Shown here: piece after piece, positions 10,227 to 21,038 of the stretch
Layout: each line of letters opens with the position of its first letter
Numbering within the stretch: position 1 is the stretch's first letter
Assembly: GCF_900101545.1 (NCBI RefSeq)
Contig: NZ_FMZU01000008.1
Location: 207,048-271,047 of the forward strand
Origin: Variovorax sp. CF079
GTDB taxonomy: Bacteria; Pseudomonadota; Gammaproteobacteria; Burkholderiales; Burkholderiaceae_C
DNA: 64,000 nt
Direction: 5' to 3'
Made by a program: the position numbers and the translations under genes
Notes under the pieces: model-generated
Databases searched by the model: none
What the model saw: only the letters and a program-made list of their open reading frames with translations
Told to the model about the DNA's origin: nothing

Positions 10227-11291
10227 TCAGGCTTCGGCAGGAATGGCAATGCGCACACGGTAGCTCTTCTGGTCCATCCCGGCGCTGAACTGCGCCTGCA
10301 TATCGTGTAGGAGGCGCAGCCGGTCGCGCACGTTGGCCAGCGCGATGCCGTGCCCGCGCGGCAGGGGTTCGTCGGCCCAGCGCAGCGGCGGCAGGCTGTT
10401 GACCACTTCGATCACCGCCATGCCGCCACGACGCTCGGTGCGGATGCGGATCTTGGCACCGGCCGGACTCGGCTCGACGCCGTGCTTGACCGCGTTCTCG
10501 ACCAGCGGCTGCAGCAGGAGCGGCGGCAGGCGCGCGGTGTTGGCCGCCGGGTCGATGTCCCAGCGGATGCGCAGCCGCTCGCCGAAGCGCACCTGCTCGA
10601 TCGCGAGGTAGCGTTCGGCCAGCGCGATCTCGTCGGCCAGCGTGACCGACTCGCCCGGATCGGCCAGCGCCTGGCGGAACAGCTCGCTCAGGTCTTCCAG
10701 CATGGTCTCGGCCTTGGCCGGCTCCTCGCGCACCAGCGCGATGGCGCTGTTGAGGGTGTTGAAAAGAAAATGCGGCCGGATGCGCGACTGCAGTTCTTCG
10801 AGCCGCGCCGTCATGGCCGCCGGCGTCTGGCCGCGCGCGCGCAACACCAGCGCGGCCATCACCAGCGCGGCGAACATCGCGCCGGCCAGGGCGCTCGCGA
10901 GCCAGGGCGCGCTGCCGAGCACGCCCGTCAGCCGCAGCAGGCCACAGCCGTAGAGCGCGGAGAGCGCACCCAGCAAGGCGCCGGCGACGTACTGTGCCGC
11001 GCGCGGCAGGCGGCCGAGCAGCTTCTTGAGCCAGCAGGCCGCGAGCAGCCACAAGAGCGTGGCCGGCAAGGCGCCGCCGGTCACCGTGGCCATCAGCACC
11101 AGCCACTCGGCGGGCGCCGGCGAGACGAACAAGGTCGCGACGGCGACCACGGCTTCGACGAACATCACGGTGCGCAGCACCACCCCGATCTGGCAGGCGT
11201 CGAACAGCGCAACCCTCGCACGCGCAGGCCCGCGAGCGCGGGCAGGAGCCGGCGTCGAAGGGGTGGCCGATAAAATCGTCGGGTTGCGCAT
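10227..11291 (-). CDS. algZ: LytS/AlgZ-type sensor histidine kinase
   Basis: Membrane sensor kinase of about 354 residues. The N-terminal half holds four to six hydrophobic helices (about 35-165). It is followed by a His_kinase (PF06580) domain with RIRPHFLFNTLNS, whose histidine is the phosphorylation site, and a HATPase region with PLVENAVKHG and GHGIALANVRDRL. The start is uncertain: ATG at 11291 is used here, and an ATG at 11321 would add ten residues. The gene is divergent from argH with a gap of about 57 bases. The algZ-algR pair next to argH is also found in Pseudomonas, which supports the assignment. Confidence 0.87.
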   Translation of the reverse strand: MRNPTILSATPSTPAPARARGPARARVALFDACQIGVVLRTVMFVEAVVAVATLFVSPAPAEWLVLMATVTGGALPATLLWLLAACWLKKLLGRLPRAAQYVAGALLGALSALYGCGLLRLTGVLGSAPWLASALAGAMFAALVMAALVLRARGQTPAAMTARLEELQSRIRPHFLFNTLNSAIALVREEPAKAETMLEDLSELFRQALADPGESVTLADEIALAERYLAIEQVRFGERLRIRWDIDPAANTARLPPLLLQPLVENAVKHGVEPSPAGAKIRIRTERRGGMAVIEVVNSLPPLRWADEPLPRGHGIALANVRDRLRLLHDMQAQFSAGMDQKSYRVRIAIPAEA

Positions 11292-11348
11292 CAGAGCTGA
11301 AACATTCGGGTGCAAACCCATTATTGCCTCCCACCCCGATTCACCCCC

Positions 11349-12746
<1,398 letters not shown>

Positions 12747-12764
12747 AGCCGTCCATGGGAAGCA

Positions 12765-12795
12765 GGCACGAATGCTGCAGTGCGGTATTTGTGCC
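12765..12795 (+). other. Imperfect stem-loop downstream of argH
   Basis: GGCACGAAT at 12765-12773 pairs with ATTTGTGCC at 12787-12795 with one G-U wobble, enclosing a 13-base loop that itself contains CTGCAG. It sits 18 bases after the argH stop and about 100 bases before the next gene. There is no T-run behind it, so it is not a clear intrinsic terminator; it could be an mRNA 3' end or part of the next gene's leader. Confidence 0.35.
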
Positions 12796-12892
12796 CAGTT
12801 GTAAAAATGTAGTGCTAAAGTTGCATTGCATCCCGCCTGAGCCGCCTGCAATCTAGCGGGCCCCCGAATCGCACGAGAGCGTCTCCGAATCC

Positions 12893-13744
12893 ATGGAAAA
12901 ACCCAACTGCGTCGTCGTCATCCTGACTTTCAATTCCGCCTCGATCATTCGGGAGACCGTGTCGCAGGCGAAGAAGCTGAGCCCGCACGTCTACGTGGTC
13001 GATTCGCACTCGTCGGACAACACCGTCGCGATCCTCGAGGAGCTGGGCTGCACCGTGGTGCAGAGGCCTTTTTCCAACTACAGCGACCAGCGCAACTGGG
13101 CGATCTCGCAGGTCGAGGCCTCCTACGGCTGGCAACTGCACCTTGACGCCGACGAGGTGCTGGACGCGCAGGCGGTCGACGAGATCAAGGCCCTGCTCTC
13201 GGGCACTCCGCGCTTCGACGCCTACCTGCTGCGCCGGCGCGACTACTTCATGGGCAAGATGCTGCGCTTCTCGGGCGTCAATCCCTGGCACCTGCGGCTG
13301 TTCCGCTCGGGCACCGGGCGCTGCGAGTCGCGGCTCTACGACCAGCACTTCATCAGCTCGGCGACGCCCGGCCGCATCAGCGGCTTCATGCACGACAAGA
13401 ATTCGGCCAGGCTCAGCGACTGGATCGCGAGCCACAACCGCTGGAGCGATGCCGAGGCCAAGGAAAAGCTCGGCCCCCGCTTGGGCGGCGACAACGTGCT
13501 GCAGCCGCGGCTCATGGGCGACGCCCGGGAACGCACGCGCTTCATCAAGGAGCTCTACTACAAGCTGCCGACCGGCCTGCGCTCGCTGAGCTATTTCGTC
13601 TACCGCTACATCTTCCGGCTTGGCTTTCTGGACGGCACCACGGGCTTCTATTTCGCTTTTTTTCAGGCATTGTGGTTCCGCATGCTGGTCGACGCGAAGA
13701 TGTACGAGCAGCGCAGTACCCAGCTACCCCAGCGGCTCAACTGA
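12893..13744 (+). CDS. Glycosyltransferase family 2, WaaE/KdtX-like
   Basis: 283-residue cytoplasmic or membrane-associated GT-A glycosyltransferase. The nucleotide-sugar fold starts at CVVVILTFNSAS, and the metal-binding DAD is at 85-87 in HLDADEVLDA. The length and the C-terminal segment with aromatic hydrophobic stretches (YFVYRYIFRLGFLDG) resemble the WaaE group, which adds a glucose to the lipopolysaccharide inner core. It lies 26 bases upstream of UDP-xylose synthase and shares its strand, so an activated-sugar operon is likely. Donor and acceptor cannot be assigned from sequence. Confidence 0.82.
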   Translation: MEKPNCVVVILTFNSASIIRETVSQAKKLSPHVYVVDSHSSDNTVAILEELGCTVVQRPFSNYSDQRNWAISQVEASYGWQLHLDADEVLDAQAVDEIKALLSGTPRFDAYLLRRRDYFMGKMLRFSGVNPWHLRLFRSGTGRCESRLYDQHFISSATPGRISGFMHDKNSARLSDWIASHNRWSDAEAKEKLGPRLGGDNVLQPRLMGDARERTRFIKELYYKLPTGLRSLSYFVYRYIFRLGFLDGTTGFYFAFFQALWFRMLVDAKMYEQRSTQLPQRLN

Positions 13745-13770
13745 TTTTTCTTACGGAGTGATTTCGCAGC

Positions 13771-14742
<972 letters not shown>

Positions 14743-14746
14743 CCCC

Positions 14747-16120
14747 ATGAACATCACCATCATCGGCACCGGCTACGTCGGTCTCGTCACCGGCGCCTGT
14801 TTGGCGGACATCGGCAACAACGTGTTCTGCCTCGACGTCGATCCGCGCAAGATCGCGACGCTCAACGAAGGCGGCATTCCGATCTACGAGCCGGGCCTCG
14901 GCGAGCTCGTCGAGTCGAACGTTGCGGCGAAGCGGCTCGCCTTCTCGACCGACATCGAGGCCTCGGTGGCGCATGGCGACATCCAGTTCATTGCCGTGGG
15001 CACGCCGCCCGACGAGGACGGCAGCGCCGACCTGCAGTACGTGCTGGCCGCGGCGCGCAACATCGGCAAGTACATGAACGGCTTCAAGGTCGTGGTCGAC
15101 AAGTCGACGGTGCCGGTGGGCACGGCCGACAAGGTCACGGCCGTGATCCAGGAGGAGCTCGACAAGCGCGGCCGCTCCGACCTGCGCTTCTCGGTGGTGA
15201 GCAACCCCGAGTTCCTCAAGGAAGGCGCGGCGGTCGAGGACTTCATGCGGCCCGACCGCATCGTCATCGGCTACAGCGACGACGAGACCGGCCGCGAAGC
15301 GCTGGCCGAGATGCGCAAGCTCTACGCGCCCTTCAACCGCAACCACGAGCGCACGCGCGTGATGGACGTGAAGTCCGCCGAGTTCGCCAAGTACGCTGCC
15401 AACGCGATGCTCGCCACGCGCATCAGCTTCATGAACGAGCTGGCCAACCTGGCCGACCGCGTGGGCGCCGACATCGAGGCGGTGCGCCAGGGCATCGGCT
15501 CCGACCCGCGCATCGGCTACAGCTTTCTGTACGCGGGCACGGGTTACGGCGGCAGCTGCTTCCCCAAGGACATCCAGGCGCTGACGCGCATCGCGCGCGA
15601 TAACGGCCAGGCGCTGCGCGTGCTCGAGTCGGTCGAGGCCGTCAACGACGAGCAGAAGCGCGTGCTGACCCGCAAGGTCCTGGAGCGCTTCGGCCCCGAC
15701 CTCAGCGACCGGACCTTTGCGCTGTGGGGCCTGGCCTTCAAGCCCAACACCGACGACATGCGCGAGGCGCCGAGCCGCGTGGTGATCGACGCGCTGCTGC
15801 GCGCCGGCGCGCGCGTGGTGGCGCACGACCCGATCGCGGTCGACGAGACGCGGCGCGTGCTGAAGCTCGACTTCGCCGATGCGCCGGCGCTGCTCGAACG
15901 CATCAGCTTCTCGTCGGCCAAGGATCCGATGGAGGCCCTGGCCGGCACGGATGCGCTGATCATCGTCACCGAGTGGAAGGCTTATCGCAGTCCGAATCTC
16001 GAGCGGCTCAAGGCGCTGATGAAGTCGCCGGTGATCTTCGACGGCCGCAATCTCTACGAGCCCGGCACGATGAAGGAAGCAGGCGTCGTCTACCAGGGCA
16101 TCGGGCGCAACAGCCTCTAG
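14747..16120 (+). CDS. ugd: UDP-glucose 6-dehydrogenase
   Basis: NAD-dependent oxidation of UDP-glucose to UDP-glucuronate in the cytoplasm. 457 residues. The N-terminal Rossmann motif is [10 protein letters not shown] at 7-16; the catalytic cysteine is C271 in GGSCFPKD; the C-terminal UDP-binding domain begins near 320 with [20 protein letters not shown]. The gene begins four bases after the UXS gene and is followed after four bases by the rhomboid gene, suggesting one transcript. Confidence 0.96.
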   Translation: MNITIIGTGYVGLVTGACLADIGNNVFCLDVDPRKIATLNEGGIPIYEPGLGELVESNVAAKRLAFSTDIEASVAHGDIQFIAVGTPPDEDGSADLQYVLAAARNIGKYMNGFKVVVDKSTVPVGTADKVTAVIQEELDKRGRSDLRFSVVSNPEFLKEGAAVEDFMRPDRIVIGYSDDETGREALAEMRKLYAPFNRNHERTRVMDVKSAEFAKYAANAMLATRISFMNELANLADRVGADIEAVRQGIGSDPRIGYSFLYAGTGYGGSCFPKDIQALTRIARDNGQALRVLESVEAVNDEQKRVLTRKVLERFGPDLSDRTFALWGLAFKPNTDDMREAPSRVVIDALLRAGARVVAHDPIAVDETRRVLKLDFADAPALLERISFSSAKDPMEALAGTDALIIVTEWKAYRSPNLERLKALMKSPVIFDGRNLYEPGTMKEAGVVYQGIGRNSL

Positions 16121-16124
16121 CGCC

Positions 16125-17591
16125 TTGTTCTACGCCATCCCGCTCGAGAGCCGGCCGACCTGGCGCAACCCGCCATGGATGACCGTGCTGCTGATCCTCG
16201 TGAACATGCTCGTGTTCTGGGGACCGCAGCGCGCCGAAGACAAGGCGGAGCAACGCGCCGCGCAGTTCTACGTACAAAGCGTGCTGCCCAAGCTGGAGCT
16301 GCCGCCCTTCGTCGCCTGGCTGCAGGAAACCCGCTCGGCGAACGCGCCGGCGGCGCGGCGGCTGCTGGCCCGCGGCGAATTCGAGCCCCTGCTCGAAGGC
16401 CTGCAGCAGGAAAAAGTCTTTCTGAAGAAGCTGCACGGCGACGCGGTGATCACGCCCGCCCATCCACAGTACGCCCAGTGGAAGCGCGACCGGCAGCAGT
16501 ACGAGGCCCAGCTGCCCGCTCCCTTCACCACGCGCTGGTCGCAGGACCACAACAAGGATGCCGCGTTCGAGCCCTGGACCTGGATCACCTCGGCCTTCCT
16601 GCACGGCAGCACCGGCCACCTGCTGGGCAACATGCTCTTCCTGTTCCTGTTCGGCTTTTCGGTCGAACTCGCGCTGGGCCGCGGCCTCTACCTGAGCTTC
16701 TATCTGCTCGGTGCAGTCGGCGCGTCGGCGCTGGCGGCCTGGGCCTATGCGGGCAAGGGCAGCTATGGCCTCGGCGCATCGGGCGCGGTGTCGGCGCTGA
16801 TGGGCATGTACGCGGTGATGTACCGGCTGCGGCGCATCCGCTTCTTCTACCAGCTCTTCTTCTACTTCAACTACGTCACCGCGCCGGCGCTGATCCTGCT
16901 ACCCGCATGGATCGCCAACGAGCTGCTGCAGCACTTCGTCGGCGGCCAGGGCATCGCCTATATGGCGCACCTGGGCGGTCTGCTGACGGGTGCCCTGCTG
17001 ATGGCCGCGGCGATGCGCTGGCGCCGGCTTCAACTGCCCGAGGCGCCGGCTTCGAAAACACCGGACGCCTTTGCACAGCACGTCGCGTCGGCACGCCGTC
17101 TCGCAGGCGAGATGAAATTCGAAGCGGCCTGTGCCGAATGGCGCGCGGCCGCGCAACTCCAGCCCGACGACGCCGACACCCTGCGCGCCTGGTTCAACAC
17201 CGCGAAGCTCTGGCCCGCCGGCGACGACTTCCATCGCGCGGCGCACCGCATCTTCCGGCTCAAACCGCAGGACCCTGCCACGCTGGAACTGCAGCATGCG
17301 AGCTACAAGACCTACCTCGACCACGCCAAACCTGGCGCGCGCCTCAAGCCCGACGACATGGCGCGGCTCGCGCGGCGCTTCACGCGCGCTCAGCAGTTCA
17401 CCGATGCCGAGCGGCTGTGCCAGGCGCTGCTGAAGACTGCGCCCGAGCATCCGGACCTGGCCGACACGCTTTCGCTCTGCGCCAACGGGCTGATGCAGGC
17501 CGGGCGGCGCGAGCAGGCGCTCGGCTGGCTGCCACACCTGCTGCGGCTGGCGCCCGAGGACATGGTGACGCGGATGCTGCAGAAGGGCTGA
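16125..17591 (+). CDS. Rhomboid-family intramembrane serine protease with C-terminal helical repeats
   Basis: 488-residue membrane protein. The rhomboid core has a histidine/glycine segment GSTGHLLGNMLF in an early helix, the catalytic serine S219 in GASG, and the catalytic histidine H282 in MAHLGG. A long soluble segment with acidic charge sits between the first and second membrane helices, and about 190 residues after the core look like TPR-type helical repeats (MKFEAACAEWRAAAQL, DAERLCQALLKTAPEHPDL). The start is TTG at 16125, four bases after the ugd stop; the next in-frame ATG would cut into the first membrane helix. Substrates are unknown. Confidence 0.85.
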   Translation: MFYAIPLESRPTWRNPPWMTVLLILVNMLVFWGPQRAEDKAEQRAAQFYVQSVLPKLELPPFVAWLQETRSANAPAARRLLARGEFEPLLEGLQQEKVFLKKLHGDAVITPAHPQYAQWKRDRQQYEAQLPAPFTTRWSQDHNKDAAFEPWTWITSAFLHGSTGHLLGNMLFLFLFGFSVELALGRGLYLSFYLLGAVGASALAAWAYAGKGSYGLGASGAVSALMGMYAVMYRLRRIRFFYQLFFYFNYVTAPALILLPAWIANELLQHFVGGQGIAYMAHLGGLLTGALLMAAAMRWRRLQLPEAPASKTPDAFAQHVASARRLAGEMKFEAACAEWRAAAQLQPDDADTLRAWFNTAKLWPAGDDFHRAAHRIFRLKPQDPATLELQHASYKTYLDHAKPGARLKPDDMARLARRFTRAQQFTDAERLCQALLKTAPEHPDLADTLSLCANGLMQAGRREQALGWLPHLLRLAPEDMVTRMLQKG

Positions 17592-17599
17592 CTTTTTCC

Positions 17600-17620
17600 C
17601 CCTCTCCCTCTGGGAGAGGG
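17600..17620. repeat. REP-like palindrome between convergent genes
   Basis: Perfect 9-base arms CCCTCTCCC and GGGAGAGGG around a 3-base loop, in the 40-base gap between the convergent rhomboid and membrane-protein genes. The same arms recur at 44603-44623 inside pbpC, so this is a dispersed repeat. It may also act as a bidirectional transcript end, although no T-run follows on either strand. Confidence 0.7.
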
Positions 17621-17631
17621 CGCAAGACCTC

Positions 17632-18930
17632 TCAACCCTGCGGCACCTCGCGCAGCAGCCAGCGCACCTCCTGCGTCTGCTCGCTCTCGGGATAGCGCGC
17701 TTCCAGCGTCGTCAGGATCGGCTGCGCCATGTCGCGCCGGTTGAGCCCCTGCACCAGCACGCGCGCGGCCAGCTCGTAGGCCTGCGGAATCGCGGTATGC
17801 CCGCGAAAGCGCTTGTCGAAGCCGGACAGCAGCGCCAGCGATGCCTTCGCCTCGCCGTTGCGCCACTCGGCGCGCGCCAGCGCCATCGTGCCCAGCGGGT
17901 CCTCGAGCACGAAGCCAGGATCCTTCTGGCGGCAGGCCTTGTAGACCTTGAGCGCCTCCGAGGCGAGATCGCGCGCCAGCAGCATTGCGATCAGCCGCCG
18001 CCCATGGTCCAGCAGCGTCGCCGTCTTGTCCGGCGCCAGCAGCAGGATGCGGTGGTAGCGGCGCTGCGCGACCAGGTCCTCCGGCTGCGTGCGCTGCTCT
18101 TCGTAGGCCAGCGCCAGCGCCCCGGCGATGTCGCCGTCGGTCACCATCTGCGCCACCAGCGAGTCGGTGATCTGCTGGGCGACCTGCGCCGGCGTGCGGG
18201 TGTCGAGCGCACGGTCGTCGGCGCCGGCACCGGGCAGCAGGTCGATGCCGAGCGCCGCATGGTTCTGGTACATCACGTAACCCAGCAGGCTGGCCATGAC
18301 CCAGCTGAAATAGATCATCACGAAGTTGACGGCCGGCAGCGCGAACCAGCCGCTCATCACCGGCAGCAGCATGACGATCGCGATCTGCGCGCCGGAGTTC
18401 AGCAGGAACAGGAACACGCACAGCAGCGCGTAAGGCCAGCCGACCGCGCGCATCGTCTCCCACACATAACCCGGATTCAGCGCCTGCCAGAAGCTGCCCG
18501 ACTGCACCAGCACCATCGTGGTCGCAGGCAGCGTGAACGAGAGCACGAACAGCGCGACGTAGCCCAGCACCTGGCTCCAGGCGCCGACGAAGCCGGCCAC
18601 GACACCCTGCAGCACCAGCAGCGCGAACAGCTTCCAGGGCAGGTTCGTCCACTCGTCCTCGAGATTGCGCGGGAAATCGCTGGCGCGCACGATGCCGCGC
18701 GCGCCGAGCGCCATCACCTTGAAGCCGTAGCGGCTGGCCGCCAGCACGATGCCGAGCTCCACCAGCAGCAGGACCAGCGCCTGCGGCAGGAAGAACACCA
18801 CGTGAAACAGCAGGCTGCTGAGCGCCAGCAGCGCCGCATAGCCGAGTGGCTGGAGCTGGAAGGGAAAGGCGAAAAAAGTGTTCAGGCGGTGCCAGAACGG
18901 GCGAGGCGCAGGGCTTGTTTGCTCTTGCAT
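17632..18930 (-). CDS. Uncharacterised membrane protein with C-terminal helical repeats
   Basis: 432 residues. About six hydrophobic helices fill residues 25-245; the C-terminal half (about 260-432) is soluble and helical with TPR-like spacing (VAQMVTDGDIAGALALAYE, DLASEALKVYKACRQKDP). No catalytic motif was recognised. The ATG at 18930 is preferred because it directly precedes the membrane part; the upstream open frame runs antisense through the next gene. A perfect 9-base inverted repeat abuts the start codon. It is convergent with the rhomboid gene, which has a similar membrane-plus-repeat layout. Function unknown. Confidence 0.78.
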   Translation of the reverse strand: MQEQTSPAPRPFWHRLNTFFAFPFQLQPLGYAALLALSSLLFHVVFFLPQALVLLLVELGIVLAASRYGFKVMALGARGIVRASDFPRNLEDEWTNLPWKLFALLVLQGVVAGFVGAWSQVLGYVALFVLSFTLPATTMVLVQSGSFWQALNPGYVWETMRAVGWPYALLCVFLFLLNSGAQIAIVMLLPVMSGWFALPAVNFVMIYFSWVMASLLGYVMYQNHAALGIDLLPGAGADDRALDTRTPAQVAQQITDSLVAQMVTDGDIAGALALAYEEQRTQPEDLVAQRRYHRILLLAPDKTATLLDHGRRLIAMLLARDLASEALKVYKACRQKDPGFVLEDPLGTMALARAEWRNGEAKASLALLSGFDKRFRGHTAIPQAYELAARVLVQGLNRRDMAQPILTTLEARYPESEQTQEVRWLLREVPQG

Positions 18931-18954
18931 GGGCGCTCCAACAAGGGAGCGCCC
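18931..18954 (-). promoter_or_regulatory. Perfect inverted repeat abutting a start codon
   Basis: GGGCGCTCC at 18931-18939 and GGAGCGCCC at 18946-18954 with a 6-base loop, ending on the base next to the ATG of the membrane-protein gene. On the minus strand a TATACT box (18960-18955) lies just upstream, so the repeat occupies the operator/initial transcribed position. It could be an operator, or a hairpin that ends the upstream lipoprotein transcript or hides the start codon. Confidence 0.5.
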
Positions 18955-18983
18955 AGTATATGTTTCACGTTGTCGCGGCCGGC

Positions 18984-19532
18984 CTACATCGCGCGATAGA
19001 AGATGTAGTCGGCCTGGTACTTCACCACCTGCTTCTGGCCCAACGACGAAGCGCCGCAGGCCATGGCCGGCGCCACGCCGCCCTGCGTGGCGACACGTTG
19101 GATGTAGCTCACGCCCTGCATCGCGCCGCTGCCCATCGCCGGGTTGGCCTTCACGAGCTGGAAGGGGATGTTGCCGGTGCCGTTGGGCGCGACGGCGACT
19201 TGCGTGCCGGTGAGCTTGGAGCCGTCCATGCTCTCCCAGGTGGCGGGCGGGCCGTAGTACTTGCCGACCTGCTTGCCACCGCGATCCATCAGCTTGGCAT
19301 CGGGGCCGACGAAGACCCATTCGTGCTGGCCGGGCGCGTTGGCCTTGACGCGGCATTCGTAGCTGATGTCGCCGGCGCCGACCGTTTCCATGGCGACCTT
19401 GTGCCCGGTCGGCACCTTGACGCTGTCGGGCAGGCTGGTTTGCGAATACATCATGGGCTTGTTCATGCCCATGCCGGAACAGGCGGCGAGGCTGGCGGCG
19501 GCCGCGAGGGCGCAGAGGCTGCGGATGGTCAT
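18984..19532 (-). CDS. DUF3455-family lipoprotein
   Basis: 182 residues. The signal sequence ends in LAAC with the lipidated cysteine near residue 18. The mature part follows the DUF3455 pattern: LPDSVKVPTGHKVAMETVGAG, then YECRVK, HEWVFVGPDAKLMD, a YYGPPATWESMDGS block and a C-terminal YQADYIFYRA. The function of DUF3455 is unknown. The start ATG is at 19532, preceded by AAGGAA. It is divergent from the ECF sigma gene, and its upstream region carries the same promoter-like sequence as the sigma gene, so it is probably under that sigma factor. Confidence 0.86.
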   Translation of the reverse strand: MTIRSLCALAAAASLAACSGMGMNKPMMYSQTSLPDSVKVPTGHKVAMETVGAGDISYECRVKANAPGQHEWVFVGPDAKLMDRGGKQVGKYYGPPATWESMDGSKLTGTQVAVAPNGTGNIPFQLVKANPAMGSGAMQGVSYIQRVATQGGVAPAMACGASSLGQKQVVKYQADYIFYRAM

Positions 19533-19583
19533 GGTCGATTCCTTGGGTCTGAGGGTGATGAAGGAGGGGAAGCTCATTCGCTC

Positions 19584-19611
19584 ATACGCGGCATCGGCGC
19601 TGCTGGATTCA
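19584..19611 (-). promoter_or_regulatory. Predicted ECF-type promoter for the DUF3455 lipoprotein
   Basis: On the minus strand TGAATCC (19611-19605), a 16-base spacer, then CGTAT (19588-19584). It lies about 50 bases before the start codon. The identical elements with the identical spacer face the other way at 19620-19647. The two -35 elements form a perfect 8-base inverted repeat (GGATTCAG, 6 bases, CTGAATCC) at 19605-19626. Confidence 0.65.
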
Positions 19612-19619
19612 GCCCGCAC

Positions 19620-19647
19620 TGAATCCGTCGGGTTGCGCCCGCCGTAT
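19620..19647 (+). promoter_or_regulatory. Predicted ECF-type promoter for the sigma factor operon
   Basis: TGAATCC at 19620-19626, a 16-base spacer, and CGTAT at 19643-19647, about 35 bases before the sigma factor ATG at 19683. It mirrors the promoter for the divergent lipoprotein gene. This layout is expected for an autoregulated ECF sigma factor. Confidence 0.65.
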
Positions 19648-19682
19648 CGTCCCTATGAGAACCGATGCTCCACAATCCGCGC

Positions 19683-20258
19683 ATGAGTGCACCCAGCCCC
19701 GACGCCGAACTGATGGCACTGATCGACCGCATCGGCCGGCGCGACGAAGCGGCGCTGCGCCTGCTCTACGACCGCACCGCGCCCAAGCTCTTCGGCCTGG
19801 CGATGCGCGTGGTGCGGCAGCGCGAGTGGGCCGAGGACGTGCTGCAGGAATCCTTCCTGACCATCTGGCGCGTGGCCGGCGACTACCGCGCCTCGCTGAG
19901 CCCGCCGCTGGCCTGGCTGGGCCTGATCGTGCGCAGCCGCTCGCTCGACCTGCTGCGCCGCCGCACCGCCGACCGTGCCCAGCTGACCCAGGAATTCGAC
20001 GAGCTGATGGCCGACACCCTCGAGTCCGATGCGCCGAACCCGATGGACGCCGCGGACGCCAGCGAGCAGGCCTGGGCGCTGCACCAGTGCCTGAGCCAAC
20101 TCGAAGGCCGGCAGCGCGAGGTGTTGAGCCTGGCCTATCTGCGCGACCTCAGCCACGGCGAACTGGCCGAGCAATTGAAGCTGCCGTTGGGCACCGTCAA
20201 GACCTGGATCCGGCGCGGCCTGGAGAAACTTCGCACCTGCATGCACCGGTTCGCATGA
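19683..20258 (+). CDS. ECF sigma-70 family RNA polymerase sigma factor
   Basis: 191 residues. Region 2 spans about 20-85 (LYDRTAPKLFGLAMRV, DVLQESFLTIWR), region 4 about 130-185 (REVLSLAYLRDLSHGELAEQ, LPLGTVKTWIRRGLEKLR), as in SigK/RpoE-like ECF factors. An ATG at 19665 is possible, but given the predicted promoter it would leave only about a ten-base leader. The next gene, 19 bases on, is its anti-sigma factor. The upstream region carries a promoter-like pair consistent with autoregulation. Confidence 0.93.
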   Translation: MSAPSPDAELMALIDRIGRRDEAALRLLYDRTAPKLFGLAMRVVRQREWAEDVLQESFLTIWRVAGDYRASLSPPLAWLGLIVRSRSLDLLRRRTADRAQLTQEFDELMADTLESDAPNPMDAADASEQAWALHQCLSQLEGRQREVLSLAYLRDLSHGELAEQLKLPLGTVKTWIRRGLEKLRTCMHRFA

Positions 20259-20277
20259 AGAAGACAGCCGCAGCACC

Positions 20278-21036
20278 ATGAACCTGCCCGCCAACCCTCA
20301 ACTGCTCGACCTGCTGGCCGCGAGCCATGCGCTCGGCACCCTGCGCGGCGGCGCCCGCCGGCGCTTCGAAGCCATCGCGCGCGAACAGGCGCCGGTGCGC
20401 GCCGCCGCGCTGGTCTGGCAAGGCCGGCTCGCCAGCATGGCCGAGCTGCAAAAGCCGGTGGTGCCCGATGCCGCCGTCTGGACCCGCATCCGCAACCTGA
20501 TCGACGCCGAGCAAGAGCAGCAGGCCATCGCACGCCAGCGCGCCGTGCCGGCCACGCCCGAAGCGGCGCCGCCCAAGGCCGGCTGGCTGCGCAGCCTGGC
20601 GCTCTGGCGCGGCGCGGCGGCGGCCGGCGCACTCGCCACCGTGATGGCCGTCCTGGTCGGCGTGAACCTCAGCGAACAGCTGCGCAACGCGCCGGCCGTG
20701 CAGTACGTCGCAGTGCTGTCGGACGACCAGGCGGCGCCCTCCATGCTGGTGACCTTCGACCCCAAGAACCGCCAGCTGGTCTTGCAACGCGTCGGCGCTT
20801 ATCGCGAAGGCGAGGACAAGTCGTTGCAACTGTGGGCCCTGCCCCCCGGCGGCGCGCCGCGCTCGCTCGGCGTGCTCGGCCGCGATGCGGCGCTCAAGCT
20901 GACGGCGCGGGAAGCCGACGTGCGCTCCGTGCCGGCGCTGGCCATCAGCCTCGAACCCAAGGGCGGCGTGCCCAGCGAGCGCGGGCCAACCGGACCTGTG
21001 CTGTTCAAGGGGCCGCTGATCGAGAAGACGCTTTGA
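20278..21036 (+). CDS. Anti-sigma factor with RskA-type domain
   Basis: 252 residues. The cytoplasmic part (about 1-105) should bind the sigma factor; one membrane helix lies at about 111-129; the periplasmic C-terminal part (about 135-252) has RskA-domain features (YVAVLSDDQAAPSMLVTFD, LQLWALPPGGAPRSLGVL). It follows the sigma gene by 19 bases. The family is released by regulated proteolysis or ligand sensing; nothing in the sequence names the signal. Confidence 0.88.
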   Translation: MNLPANPQLLDLLAASHALGTLRGGARRRFEAIAREQAPVRAAALVWQGRLASMAELQKPVVPDAAVWTRIRNLIDAEQEQQAIARQRAVPATPEAAPPKAGWLRSLALWRGAAAAGALATVMAVLVGVNLSEQLRNAPAVQYVAVLSDDQAAPSMLVTFDPKNRQLVLQRVGAYREGEDKSLQLWALPPGGAPRSLGVLGRDAALKLTAREADVRSVPALAISLEPKGGVPSERGPTGPVLFKGPLIEKTL

Positions 21037-21038
21037 CG

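Noticed and set aside
11271..11276. TAAAAT as -10 box for argH
   Set aside because: No -35 element at suitable distance and it lies within the algZ coding start.
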